Source of the DNA: Dreissena polymorpha
Lineage: Eukaryota > Mollusca > Bivalvia > Myida > Dreissenidae
Direction: 5' to 3'
Assembly: GCF_020536995.1 (NCBI RefSeq)
Contig: NC_068357.1
Span: 126,510,528-126,574,527, forward strand
DNA: 64,000 nucleotides
Below the pieces are notes generated by a model. It was not told the DNA's origin. It did no database searches and saw only the letters and a program-made list of their open reading frames with translations. Made by a program: the position numbers and the translations under genes. Every line of letters starts with the position of its first letter. Position 1 is the first letter of the stretch. This document shows, in pieces, positions 23,214 through 37,000 of the stretch.

Positions 23214-23892
23214 AAAATGTGTCAAACCACTGTAATCTTCTGAAGCGTAAAGAAGATGCATTTTATTCTGAAACATATCAAATGTACGTATACCGCTGCG
23301 ATATGTATGTCGTTACGGTGTTTACAATTATCAACACATCTTTGTTATAGGCAACATGACAGTGATCATCGTTATCATCATCATTATCATCGTCATCGTA
23401 GTCATCACTATTATTTTTCCCTTTTTTTGTATTGTTTAAATAATAATAATAATAATAATAACAACAATAATAAATACTATTATTTTATAATTATTATGAG
23501 TAGTTAAAGTAGTGGCAGCAGCAGTAGTTTTTTTTATATATATTTTACACAAATCACCTCCATTCATGTACACTTGACGTTAGTCCTGAAAAAAACTGCT
23601 AAAAACGAATAGTTAATGGCATGGTCAAGATATAGCATGTGCAAAGTAGATGCAAAAAGCATACAACATGAGAAGTTCGATATTTGACCGAAACAACCAT
23701 ATCAGTGTTATGTATATTGACTTATTTATTACCCTCATATTTAGAGATTTTAATACGGATTACTTAAATATAAAAATAATAACGTAAATCCTTTAGAGGT
23801 TGTTTCAAGGAAAAAACGAAGGAGTTATGTTTAAGTTGGTGTTCTTACTGCAAAAAAAATATATCTGTGTAAAAAAGAACAGCGTTGGGCGA

Positions 23893-24146
23893 CTATTTCA
23901 GTCGCGTTCTGAGAAAACTGGGCTTAATGCATGTGCGTAAAGTGTCGTCCGAGATTAGCCTGTGCAGTTCGCACAGTCTAATCAGGGACGACACTTTCCG
24001 CTTTAATTGTATTTTTCGCATAGTATACTTTTTTGTATAGTTTAAGCGGAAAATGTCGTCCCGGATAAGCCTGTGCGGACTGCACAGGCTAATCTGGGAC
24101 GACACTTTACGCACATGCATTAAGCCCAATTTTGTCAGAACGCGTC
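23893..24146. mobile_element. GTCGTCCC-type MITE (twin of 13,383)
   Basis: Same element at the same place in the duplicate, few differences. Confidence 0.8.
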
Positions 24147-24825
24147 TCATTTGATTGCAGGTATTCGATATTTCCGGGTAGTTTACACATGCCAATTCAT
24201 AAAGCACTTGATATAAAACTCAGCTACAATATATTTTATTTTTATTTATTAAACATGTTATTTCAAATACTAAACTAAAATCACACGATAAACCGGGACT
24301 TCAACATGCCATATCATTGTTCCGTTTATTTAATGTACACTCCGCACAAAGGGCGTACAATGACCAATAAAGAAGAAAATCGCACATTTTATTGCAAATG
24401 TATCATAAATCATGAACAGTTTCAAACAGATTAAATATCCTCCATAAATCTGGGATCATATTGCTTTTTCAAATCCTTCATCTACCCACTTATCAAAGTG
24501 TCAAAATTTTATGAAGAAAACATGTAGGCTGATTTATTGCTGGAAAGCATGCTTATTACTTGTAATTTCATTCAAGTGTTCTTCGGTTAATTTGTTACAT
24601 GGACTCTCAATATATATTTTTCAATAAACATGCCGGGAAACATATTTATTGTTGCAATTGAGTATTTAAAGAATTTATAATGAAACAGGCTTTTTATTGA
24701 AATGATCGGCATACATGGGTGCACAAAATATGCACATTTGATTCACCATTTGCAGAAATTATTTATGTTTTTTTATACAGTGGATATATACACTTATTAT
24801 TTATGTATGTACATAAAATATACAG

Positions 24826-24909
24826 TCCAACCCCTCTAAAGCAGCCAGTCAAGGGAAACAGCCTAATTGGCTGCTTAAGCGGGGAGGCCTCTTAAGAGGG
24901 GGTTGGGTC
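24826..24909. repeat. Short hairpin (twin of 14,318)
   Basis: Same CCAACCCC... / ...GGGGGTTGG hairpin with one left-arm change (CTAAAG for CTTAAG). Confidence 0.55.
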
Positions 24910-25571
24910 ATAGGGAGTCTGGAGTTGATGAGTGCATGGCCAACTGTTCAATTTTTTATAAACAAAATGGTAAATATGTGTACATGTACTAAACAATGTA
25001 TAGACTTAAAATAATTTGTATGCGCTTATTTAAAAAACGTTTTGCCTGAATGCAAGTAACGTTTTTTAGTATGGACAAGATGTAATTGTGTCCGTAATGA
25101 AAGCTTATAGAGTCACGTCATGCGAGAAAGAGTCTTATGTCATAATCGACCAGTGTAGCTGCCGATCAGCCTGTGTAGTTGCAGTCTTGTCAGGACCTAC
25201 TTCGTCCCGATCAGCCTGTGTAGTCGCAGTCTTGTCAGGACCTACTCCGTCCACTAATGAGACCACAAAACCTTGTGGGATTTTAAAGCGGAGAGGCCAA
25301 GCGCCTAGCCAGAATACGAGGATGATCTGCAAATACGCTGGCCGCATATGACAAAAAGACCCATTTTAGGGCGGCTATTCTGCTTAAACTTTAATGTAAT
25401 TAAGACTATGCTAAACATAATCAAGACTATGCTTAACATAAAATTAACGTGAACATGTCTTGTAGTATGTTTTACGTGTTCTTCATAGACAGAATGCCGA
25501 CTCGACAAATTTTGTTTTCTAAACAATTTGGCTAAATGGCCTCACATTTCTACTGAGAATAGCAGATGATA

Positions 25572-25949
25572 AACAAGAAACCGTCGGAGACGGGTGATGC
25601 TCCTGAAAGTTTTTTTTTGTCACAATATTGCACTATACATTCAGATAAAAGGAAACGTCTTGAGGGAACCGTAGTTGGGGGGTGGACAATAAAAAAAAAT
25701 TATAGAAAATTTCAAAGGGCCATAACTCTGTGAAAAATCATCCGACCAGAACCCGCTGATAATATGCACATCTCCTCTTGGTAGTGAAGCTTCCCATAAA
25801 GTTTCATTGAATTCCGGTCATTAGTTGCTGAGAAATAGCCCGGACAAAAATTGTGCACGGACGGACAGACAGACAGACAGACGCAGACTAGGACAGACGA
25901 AGCGGCGACTATATGCTCCCCCCAAAATAATTTTTGGGGGAGCATAAAA
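25572..25949 (+). mobile_element. AACAAGA-type element, ATGCTCCCC subfamily (twin)
   Basis: Twin of 15,229-15,609. The ACAG microsatellite near the 3' end differs slightly in length. Confidence 0.7.
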
Positions 25950-26628
25950 ACTGTCCTGAGCAGGTTGTATTCACAAGATTTAACTTCAGTAGTGTAAGGA
26001 ACAGTCTTCCATCTATCTGACGTGTGTTCATATAATCAAATTTGAGCTAAAGAAGTAACAACTGCACTTCCACTTTCGACCATGTTTCTCAACAGACAGA
26101 GACCATTTACTTACTCGTTGGATACATCATAAGGACAACATGGCGTGGCGTCGTCATTTATATTGGGAAAATACTGCTTAATGAATTCTGGGCAAATGCA
26201 TAACTTCTTAATGAATATTGCGAAAAATACGCTACTTCTTACTGAGTATTGGGCAAATACGTTAATGATTAATAAATAGTGCCAAGATACGTGCCTTCTA
26301 TGTGAATATATGGCAAAAAATGACATCTGCACGAAAAGCGGGCACATACGTGACTTATTGAGTGTTAACGATGTTTCACTATACACCATACAAGGACAAG
26401 AGCTGTCCCTGACACTCCACTATTCACCCACTTCGACAGTAGGATGTACATTTTTTGACAGTCACAATAGTGACATTTTAATGACAGATTTGAAAACAGA
26501 TAAAGAGGCATATGCAAACTAAAATGTTGTTTTTTAACAAGGTTTTGCCACGTAACAAGAAATGCCTAAATGTTAACCTTACATTTATGTTGTAGGCACA
26601 TCTTAACTAGGGTACTTGACACTTATTT

Positions 26629-28000
26629 AAATAAGAGGGCCTGAAAGGCCAAAAGTCGCTCACCAGAGATACAAAGGAACTGATATATTCACTGCAGCCC
26701 GAGAAATCATTAAAAAATTGTTCTGACCAAGTTTTTTCTGAGAGTTAACTATAAACTTTTAGAGTGCTAACAAGGTTTAACTATAGCCATATAACAATAA
26801 ATTCCCGGCCCCCCTGGCGGCCATGTTTTTCAACATACCGGAACCATTTTCGAACTCATCCAAGATATCATTAAAACACATGTTCAGGTTAAGTTTCATG
26901 AAGATTGGACAATAATGTGACATTTAGAGAGTTGACAAAGTTTTACTATAGCCATATAATGAAAAATTCCACGCTCCCTGAGCGCCATGTTTTTCAACCA
27001 ACCGGAACCATATTTAAACTCGTCAAAGATATAATTAGGACAAATCTTGACCAAGTGTCATGAAGATTTGACAATAAATGTGTCCTCTAGAGTGTAAACA
27101 TGGTTTTACTATAGCCATATATAGCGTTATAAGGAAAATTGCCCCTTCCCTGGCGGCCACGTTTTCAAGCAACTGGAACCCTTTTTGAACTCGTCCAAGA
27201 TAGCATTGGGACAAATCATTTGACCAAGTTTCATGAAGAGTGAACTATAAATGTAACTTTCGGAGTGTTTACAAGGTTTTACTTAAGCCATATCCGGAAA
27301 AATGCCCCACCCCATGTCTGCAATGTTTATCAAGTAACCGCAACCATTTTCGAAATCGTCCAATGTCTCATTTGGACAAATCATTTGATAAAGTTTCATG
27401 CTGTTCGAACAATAACTGTTACATCTAGAGTGTTAACAAGGTTTTCTAAAGCCATATAAGGAAAAATGCCCCGCCCCCCTGGCAGCCATGTTCTTCAAGC
27501 AACTGAACCGTTTTCTAACTCGTCCAAGGTATCATTGGCACAAATCTCCTGACCAAATTTCACGAAGATCGGACCATATATGTGGCCTTTAGAGTGTTAA
27601 CAAGGTTTTACTTTAGCCATATCAGGAAAAATGCCAGGCCCCCTGTCGGCCATGTTTTTCAAGCAACCGGAACCATTTTCGAACTGGTCCAACGTATCAT
27701 TGGGACAAATCTTTTGATCAAGTTTCATGCTGTTCGGACAATGACTGTTACATCTAGAGTGTTAACAATGTTTTACTAAAGCCATATAAGAAAAAATGCC
27801 CCGCCCCTGGCGTCCATGTTTTTCAAGCAACTTTACCATTTTCGAACTCGTCCAAGGTATCATTAGCACAAATCTCCACACCAAATTTCATGAAGATCAT
27901 GAATAAATGTGGCCTCCAGAGTGTTAACCAGTCAAATGTTGACGCCGCACAACGCAAGACGGATGACAAAAGTTCACCATGAGCACATTGTGCTCAGGTA
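26629..28000 (+). mobile_element. AACAAGAG-type element, contracted array (twin)
   Basis: Counterpart of 16,288-18,663 with about 8 rather than about 14 units. The join near 27,130 links an early unit directly to a late one, as expected from unequal exchange or slippage within the array. Confidence 0.7.
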
Positions 28001-28951
28001 CACTTATAGAAATAGGCAAAAATCTTGCTAAGACAGGTGACTGTTGTGATGATCATAAAGATATGCCATAGTTAAGTTTCATTGAATATCAGTAGTAGCT
28101 TAAAAGTAATGTTCTTGAGCACAAACCTTGATCATAGCAGAACTCCATGTCTTCTTCTACAAATGGGCGAATATTACATCTAAGACTATGAATTACTAGT
28201 AGATCTACAAACAAATGTTGTGTACTGTCACAGTTAAAAAAGTCTATAAATAAAAAATAATAATGAAAATACGCAAAGACTTTAAAACACGTATATACAC
28301 TCTGACATTCACACACACTTACCGCGAACTGACGAAGGTGTATAATCTACGCACAAATTGTTTTGATGTGAAGAGTTGAGTGTAAAACTTTTCTATCTAT
28401 CATGCCTTTTCATAAGAGATAAAATTGTTTCATACTGAACACGCAGTAAAACAGTGTTAGAAAGACGCGGCCATGTTTCCAATGGTCTGGTGGTATTCTT
28501 AATTCAGCAAATGGACTAAGTGAAGTGTATTCATTCGTGGGTAGCCGCGGGCATTTTTATGAATGTAACCTAAAGGTCACCTAAGGTCAAAAGTGATGTT
28601 AAACAGCAGCGGAAAAAACTTGATTTTTAAGAGGTCTTCGATATAGCATTTATGTTTATTAGTTGTACTCTATTTCAAAAGAAGTTTGGATCAAGGGAGT
28701 AAACTCTAATTGTTTGCTTAATAAGAAAACGACTATGCTCTCCCCTAATAAACACTACTGTGACAAAAAGTAATTTTCCAGGACATGTCTTCTTTTGCAA
28801 GAAACAAATGAATGAAGTTGATTTCTATATACAGTTATTCTTAGGAAATATTAAACTTGAAATAATAATCAAATCTTTAAGACCAAAATTAATTATTAAA
28901 ATCATTAAATACTAAAAATTTGAAAATGACAGTAAGATATAATAATGGAGG

Positions 28952-30360
28952 ACAAGAGATGTGTTTGTTAGAAACACAATGCCCCCTACTGAACCGCTTT
29001 GATGTAAACAGTTTTGTTTTTGATTATATCCCTTCAAAAAATATTACTTCCCTTGTAAAATTATTTTTACCTGCCAAATGAAAAACAAGAGGGCCTAAAA
29101 GGTCCAAAGTCGCTCACCTGAGATAACAAGATATTATTGGGACAAATCTTCTGACCAAGTTTCACGAAGATCGGAAAATAAATGTGGCCTCTAGAGTGTT
29201 AACAAGGTTTTACTATAGCCATATAAGGAAAAATGCCCCGCCTCCTGGCAGCCATGTTTTTCAACCAACCGGCATCATTTTTGAACTCATCCAAGATATT
29301 ATCGGGATGAATGTTCTGACCAAGTTTCATGAAGATCGGACAGTAAATGTGGCCTCTAGAGAATTAACAAGATTTTACTATAGCCATAAAAGGAAATTGC
29401 CCCGCCCCTTGGAAGCCTTATTTTTATGCAAACATAATTATTTTCAAACTCATCCAAGATATCATTGAGACCAATCTTCTGATCAAATTTCATGAAGATT
29501 GGACAATAAATGTGGCCCCTAGAGTGTTAACAAGGTTTTAAAATGCCCGCCCCTGGTGGCCATGTTTTTAAAGCAACCAAAACCATTTTCGAACTCATCC
29601 AAGATATCATTGGGACAAATCTTCTGACCAAGTTTTATGAAGATCGCAAAATAAATGTGGCCTCTAGAGTGTTAACAAGGTTTTACCATAGCCATATAAG
29701 GAAAAATGCCCCGCTCCCTGGCGGCCATGCTTTTCAACCAACCGGCATCATTTTCAAACTCGTCCAAGATATTATTGGGATGAATCTTCTGACCAAGTTT
29801 CATGAAGATCAGACAATAAATGTGGCCTCTAGAGTGTTAACAAAATTTTACTATAGCCATATAAGGAAAAATGCCCTGCCCCTTGGCAGCAATGTTTTTC
29901 AAGCAAATGTAACCATTTTCGAACTCATCCAAGATATCATTGCAACCAATCTTCTGACCAAATTTCATGAAGATTGGACAATAAATGTGGCCTCTAGAGA
30001 GTGAACAAGGCAAATGTTGACGTCGCACAACGGACAACGCACGACGGACAAAAGGCGATCACAAAAGCTCACCATGAGCACGTTGTGCTCAGGTGAGCTA
30101 AAAAGTAGAAATAATCTCCCTTTGAAACTTGTTACTTCCCTTGGATTTTTTTTTTTTTACCTTTGACCTTGAATAATGACTTTGACCTTTCATCACTCAA
30201 AATGTGCAGCTACATGAGATACACATAAATGCCAAATATCAAGTTGCTATCTTCAATATTGCAAAAGTTATTGCCAATGGTAAAGTTTTCGGACGGACGG
30301 ACTGACTGACAGACAGTCGGACAGTTCAACTGCTATATGCCACCCTACCAGGGGCATAAA
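28952..30360 (+). mobile_element. Nested AACAAGAG-type elements
   Basis: An outer ATGCCCCC-subfamily element starts at 28,952 (ACAAGAGATGTGTTTGTTAG, then AATGCCCCC) and ends at 30,360 (AGGGGCATAAA). Inside it, 29,084-30,104 is a complete AACAAGAGGGCC element with six tandem units, the TGAGCAC / GTGCTCA hairpin and TCAGGTGAGCTAAAA. An (ACGG)/(ACTG) tract lies near 30,290-30,330. The 153-residue frame in the inner array is a repeat artefact. The left part of the outer element is rearranged. Confidence 0.65.
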
Positions 30361-30805
30361 CAGTTTGAATCAATCGCCTCACAAATGATATAATTTAACA
30401 CAAAATTGCCTATGTATGTTACTAGTTTCGTAGAGAATCCATGTACTTGTCTAGTTGCGTAACTGACAGACAGTACAGTAATAAACACTTAAATTTTACA
30501 CTGCTAATACTAATTTTTAATGGATTTAACCGAGAAAGATCTATGTTCTTGTAAATGTACAAGGTTCTGTTGAAAAGGGAAAGGGGTGAATACACAGATT
30601 CATAAAGTATGTTAATATCCATTATCCAATGAAAAAGAATGGACTTGGAGAGTAGAAATAAGAGTTGTGTACTTGCCCACCGTTTGCCTTGCTTACATAA
30701 GCCAACAAATATACCCCCTACATTTGAAGGACATCACATAAAACAACAATGTTGATACAGTATTGTATGTTAAAATTTAATTTACAGGTGTTTCATGCAA
30801 TGTAT
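30361..30805 (-). other. Probable PRORP 3' untranslated region and downstream
   Basis: Follows the PRORP stop on the minus strand. ATTAAA, a weaker poly(A) signal, occurs at 30,781-30,776, about 25 bases after the stop; a longer 3' UTR is equally possible. No other gene seen. Confidence 0.4.
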
Positions 30806-31081
30806 TTATTTAAATTTCACACTGCTATCCTCAAGTTTTGATGTCATTCTCGTTTGAAGCTTATCTCTGGCCGCCCGTATTTTCATCACTTCCTCTGACT
30901 CATTGTAACCAGGTGGTTTGCGAATGCACAGGAAAGTATGTGGGGGGAACACTTTGTCTAAACGCGAACGTCTTTCAATGTCCACTGTCTCAGGTTGAGG
31001 TAATTTTTTCTCGCTCTCAAGTTTGTACGGGACATGCCAGTGAAGGTCGGACTCGTGGGTGACACAGCGAGCATTTGGGTA
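30806..31081 (-). CDS. PRORP: PRORP terminal exon: zinc His and Cys
   Basis: Enters in phase 0 at TACCCAAATG after ATTTCAG and runs 91 codons to TAA. Encodes HWHVPY and PPHTFLCIRKPP, the second half of the zinc site. The frame stays open leftwards into the minisatellite, but using the acceptor at 31,083-31,082 gives the 14-residue spacing expected before WHVPY. The C-terminal about 30 residues are basic and low in similarity to anything I recall. Confidence 0.85.
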   Translation of the reverse strand, partial: YPNARCVTHESDLHWHVPYKLESEKKLPQPETVDIERRSRLDKVFPPHTFLCIRKPPGYNESEEVMKIRAARDKLQTRMTSKLEDSSVKFK

Positions 31082-34000
31082 CTGAAATGACAGCATACAC
31101 AGACATTTGGGTACTGAAATGCACAGCAAACACAGACATTTGGGTACTGAAATGACAGCAAACACAGACATTTGGGTACTGAAATGCACAGCAAACACGG
31201 ACATTTGGGTACTGAAATGACAGCAAACACAGACATTTGGGTACTGAAATGCACAGCAAACACAGACATTTGGGTACTGAAGTGCACAGCAAACACAGAC
31301 ATTTGGGTAATGAAGTGCACAGCAAACACAGACATTTGGGTACTGAAGTGTACAACAAACACAGACATTTGGGTACTGAAATGACAGCAAACACAAACAT
31401 TTGGGTACTGAAATGCACAGCAAACACAGACATTTGGGTACTGAAATAACAGCTAACACAGACATTTGGGTAGTGAAATGACAGCAAACACAAACATTTG
31501 GGTACTGAAATGAGAGCAAACACAGACATTTGGGTACTTAAATGACAGCAAACATAGACATTTTGGTACTGAAATGACAGCAAACACAGACATTTGGGTA
31601 CTGAAATGACAGCAAACACAGACATATGGGTACTGAAATGACAGCAAACACAGATATTTAGGTACAAATGTACTGAAATGACAGCAAACACAGACATTTG
31701 GGTACTGAAATGACAGCAAACACAAACATTTGGGTACTGAAATGACAGCAAACACAGACATTTGGGTACTGAAATGACAGCAAACACAGCCATTTGGGTA
31801 CTGAAATGCACAGCAAACACAGACATTTGGGTACTGAAATGCACAGCTAACACATACTTAATCCTATCCAACTCAGAAACAAAGTGAAAATGGGTATGTG
31901 CAAACAGCATAAAACCAGAACAGACTGTGTGTAACTCGCAGTCTGTTGAGCTTTTATGCTGTTTGCTGCTAATCAGTAATTAACCCTTTGCATGCTGGGA
32001 AATTTGTCCTCTGCTAAAATGTTGTCTGCTGAATTTCTAAAATTAGCATTTTCTTCGATTCTTTTCAAAGAATACTATCAGAATAGCAAACAGTTTGGAT
32101 CCTGATGAGATGCCACGTTCTGTGGCGTCTCATCTGGATCCAAACTGTTTGCAAAGGCCTTCAAAATTCGGTTCCAGCACTGAAAGAGTTAAGGGTTAGA
32201 AAAGAAGCCATTAAAACTTGATTCGTTGAATTAAGTAAGAAAAGTATTTAATTAAATGTAACTTTCATGGGTCATGCTTGGTCAAAAACTAGGTCACGGG
32301 GTCACTTAGTGCGTTTTAAACATTCAGCATGTTGTCCGCTCTGTAATGCAAGTAGTTTTCATCCAATCTTCACCAAACTTGGTCAGAATTTTTATCTAGA
32401 TGATCTCTAGGCCAAGTTTGAACATGGGCCATGCCGGGCCTAAAACTAGGTCATGGGGTCACTTAGTGCGTTTTTTTACATTCAGCATGGTGTCTGCTCT
32501 CTAATTCAAGTAGTTTTCATCCGATCTTTACCAAACTAGGTCAGAAATTTTGTCTAGATGATCTTAAGACCAAGTTCGAACATGGGCCTTTCTGGGTCAA
32601 AAACTTGGTCAAAGGGTCACTTATTGCGTTTTAAACATTGAGCATGGTGTCCGCTCTCTAATTGAAGTAGTTTACTTTCGATCTTCACCAAACTTGGTCA
32701 GAAGTTTTATCTAGATGATCTCTAGGCCATGTTTGTATATGGGCCATGCCAGGCCAAAAACTAGGTCACGGGGTCACTTAGTGGGTTTTACACATTCAGC
32801 ATGGTGTTCCCTATTTCAAGTACTTTTTATCCGCTCTTCCTGTGGGGGTATTCGTCATGTCTGTGACAAAGCTCTAGTTTTTATATAATCAAAAAATGAA
32901 TAGCAATGGTGACAATCAGCTTAACAAGTTGCTTACAGGCATTTAGTGATTGAAATATTAATGACAATATGAACTGAATGGGAACTAGTGTTAAATATTC
33001 ATCTTAGTTCAATCTAACATCATGCAAAATAGTTTTTTTTAATCCATTCTTTGACCCTTTACCACTTAGATAGGTATTTTGCCGCATTTGTAGTCCCTTT
33101 GAAAGCTAAATTTAATTAAAAACCTTTCTTACTAAATTCAAGTTTTAAAGGCTTCATTTCCAACCCTCAGATACTGATTAGCAGCAAACAGCATAAAACC
33201 TGAACAGACAGTGAGTTACTCGCAGGCTGTTCTGGCTTTATACTGTTTGCACATGGCCATTTTCACTATGCTTCTGAGTGGGATGCGGTTAAGAGGAAAA
33301 TTCGTTAAGTAACTGTTGTATACAAATCTTTATAACCATGTGACCAGTGCAGTTTAACCCATTTATTCCTAGCATCTAGAAAAAAGACCTTGGCAAACAG
33401 CGTAGACCCAGATGAGATGCTGCATGATGCGGCGTCTCATCAGGGTCTGCGCTGTTTGCTTTAAGAAATTTCTGTAAGAAATATTCTAAATATAGAAATA
33501 AATATACTAGACATCCCTAATTTTGTAAATAAATTGATCCAAATTAGAAGGATGGGAGAGTCTACTAGGCATAAATGGGTTAAACCAGAGCACTGTGCAG
33601 AAGACTACTGTCCCATGTAATGTACCAAATGTACAACCTGTGATAAGTGTACTGTGCCATCTTACAGGCAACCATGACAGTGTTTTTTTCACCATTTTGG
33701 GAATGGGGCCTGGTCCCTTTGAATTGGGAACATTTGTGGCGTTTTGACTAAAATTGGGAAATTAGTGTTTTGTTGTTTTGCTAAAAAATGCTTCAAAATT
33801 GAGAATACAAGTGTTTTTAGTATTATATTTACTAAGGTTGAACTTATATGGACGGGACGTGAACAAAATATTGAGATCTAAATAATTTTTTACTTTTTTT
33901 TCCAGAAACCTTCCATTTGGAAGGTTTCAGGAAACAAGAGGGCCATGATGGGAACAAGAGGGCCATGATGGTCCTGAATCACTCACCTGACTAACCTTGC

Positions 34001-37000
34001 TACAGCAACTTAAATTCTATCAGACCCATATACAATCCCGAGCCAGATTTCATTAATTAATACATTCGGATAAAATTTAATTTAGATGTAGAGAAAACTG
34101 TGACCTGTTTCATCTACACAAGGTTTTACTAGAATTGGCCCGGTGACCTAATTTTTGAACCCAGATGACCCATATACGATCCAAAATCAGATATTATAAA
34201 GATAAACATTCTGACCATATTTCATTAAGATCAGATAAAACTATGACCTCTATTGTATTTACAAGGTTTTTCTATGATTTGACCTAGTGAACTAGTTTTT
34301 AACCCCAGCTGACCCAAATACAATCCCAACCCAGATTTCATCAATATTAATATTCTGGACAAATTTTATTATGTTTGGATGAAAACTGTGACCTCTACTG
34401 CCTACAAAAGATTTTTTTCGACTTTGACCTAGTGACCTAGTTTTTGACCCCAGATGACCCAAATTCAATCCCAACCCAGATTTTAACAAGACAAACATTC
34501 TGACCATATTTCATTTAGATCTGATAAAAACTGTGACCTCTATTGCATACACATGGGTTTTCTATGATTTGACCTAGTGACCTAGTTTTTGACCCCAGAT
34601 GACCCAAATACAATCCCAACCCAGATTTCATCAAGATAAACATTCTTACCAAATTTCATAAACATTGGATGAAAACTTTGACCTCTACTGCCTACACAAA
34701 CAAATTGTTGACGGACGCACGCACACATGCACGCACAACGGACAACACACTGTCACATAAGCTCACCATGTCACTTCGTGACAGGTGAGCTAAAAATATA
34801 TACTTTTTTCCATTGGGAATGGGACCGATTACCGGACCAGATTTTGAATGAAAACAAGAGATGTGTTTGTCAGAAACACAATGCCCCCTAATGCGCCGCT
34901 TTGAATTATTTTTTTACCTTTGACCTTGAAGGACGACCTGGACCTTTGACCACCTAAATTGTGCAGCTCCATGAGATACACATAAATGCCAAATATCAAG
35001 TTGCTACGTTCAATATTGCAAAAGCTATGAAGAAGGTTAAAGTTTTGGTTTAAGTTTTGGGACACACACACGGACACATACAATGACAGACAGGCCAAAA
35101 ACATTAAACCCCGGATCTTTTGATGCGGGGGCATAAAGAACACTGCATGATGATTCCAGTAAAACCAAAAATCATGTACTTCTGAACAGGGGGTACCATT
35201 ATAAAACACCGAACATAACAGACAATATTTGCATTATTCCAAAATTGTCTTCTAAACACAAATCCTGACTTGACGGAAAGTTTTGTCTGTAGTTAGCCTG
35301 TGCAGAGCACAAGCTAATCTGGGACAGTACTTGTTATATGTACGATGTCCAAACCAGGCTTGATTGACCATTTCATCCCTACCTCAAACACAGATTTTTG
35401 TTTCCCCAGAGCAGACGGGATTTGCAAATGGCACTGTTTCTGCCAGAGCCAGAACAGGTTTTGGTTCGGGACATCCAACCGGGCGATGTGGTCACGGAAG
35501 AAGTCGCTTGAGGCCAGGTAGCAGCGCTTGCCACTCAGCATGGCTGCTGTGAGCCCGTACACATCATCATATGTCCTGCCATACAAAAACACTGTACATG
35601 TATTTACATGGCTTTTTTCCTGTTTTTGTGAAGCGAACTTGCCACCCCACCCCCCCCCATTTTGTGAAAAAATGAATTGTGAACTGTTCAAAATTTTGAA
35701 AAAACTAGTCACAAACTTTCTAAAATTGTGAAAATAATAGTCATGAACTACTTGAATTTGTGAAAATTTGAGTGGCAAAGTTCTTGAAATTGTGAAAATT
35801 TGAGTTGCGAATTTTCGCAAAATTGTGAAAAACAGCCATTCACACAAGAAAAAAAGCCCTGATTTATTCTCTTTTATAATGAAGTTACTGGGATAAACAT
35901 TTTGCTTGATCTCTTCTTCGTATTTCACTTGTGTCCATTTTGATGGAGAGTCGTACAGTGGTGCATGGTACAAGGTAGGCAAGAGACACTCAAATGTGCA
36001 GGTATAAAAGTAGGTTAAACAAGATATGTGTTTGTCAGAAACACTATGTCCCCTTTTGCACTGCTTCGAAGCTATATATTTGACCTTTGACCTTAAAGGA
36101 TTACCTTGACCTTTCACCACTCAAAATGTGCAGCTCCATGAGATACACATGCATGCCAAATATCAAGTTGCTATATTCAATATTGCAAAAGTATTCATTA
36201 AATGAAAGATTTTGACCCATATATTTAACCTATGACCTTGAAGGATGACCTTGACCTTTCACCACTCAAATTGTGCAGCTCCATGAGATAAACATGCATG
36301 CCAAATATCAAGTTGCTATCTTGACTATTGCAAAAATTATTGCAAATGTTAAAGTTGGGGCAAACAAACAAACACACACACAAACCAACAGACAGGGCAA
36401 AAACAATATGTCCCCAACTATAGTGGTGGAGGACATAAAAATCTTCCTTATTGTACTCTAAAGAGTATATGATAACAATACACATCACAAAACAACTCAT
36501 ATGTGTTTCAATATCTATAGTATTGGCATACAAACTTGAATTGTTACAACTAGAGCTTTGTCACAGACATGACGTATACCCCCACATACCGTATTTACAC
36601 AGACTATTTTGCATGCTGTCTTTACAAAACAAGAGAATCTTATTTATGGCGATTTTTAAGAATTATTATGCCATTATCATTTATAGCCATTTTGACCTTT
36701 GAACTCTTGAATTTTTTCACATGACACGCTGTCCAATGATTGTGAACAAAATTAATGTTAAGAGTAATTTTAAAATCTCACAGTGAATGACATAGTTATG
36801 ACCCGGGCAAGATCATTTATTGCCATTCTTGACATTTGAACTAAAAGTGTGACCTTGACCTTGGAGATATTGACGTTATTCTTTCGTGTGACACACCTTC
36901 CAATGATGATGAACAAAAGAGTCAAATGATTTTAAAATTTCACAATAAACTACATAGTTATGGCCCGGACAAGCTCATTTATGGCCATTTTTGACCTTTG

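Larger units (their letters stand above)
20152..28836. repeat. Tandem duplication unit, copy 2 (8.7 kb)
   Basis: Begins TTGGCGAAGTGCAC at the junction and runs to ...TTTCTATATACAGTT, after which sequence not shared with copy 1 follows. Compared with copy 1 it has about 18 more 14-bp units at 22.6 kb, an extra 46-bp tandem copy at about 25,200, no MITE at 25,283, a shorter array at 26.6-28.0 kb and no 658-base block. Substitutions are rare throughout. Confidence 0.9.

Noticed and set aside
31017-31910. Long minus-strand frames rich in CVCCHFSTQM-type repeats
   Set aside because: They translate the splice-acceptor minisatellite in different frames. Only the 3' part (30,806-31,081) has real coding character, and it fits PRORP.
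35314-36120. A single 268-residue minus-strand gene
   Set aside because: The frame reads through two introns. Splice sites at 35,889/35,888 and 35,592/35,591 split it into two PRORP exons with the phase preserved.
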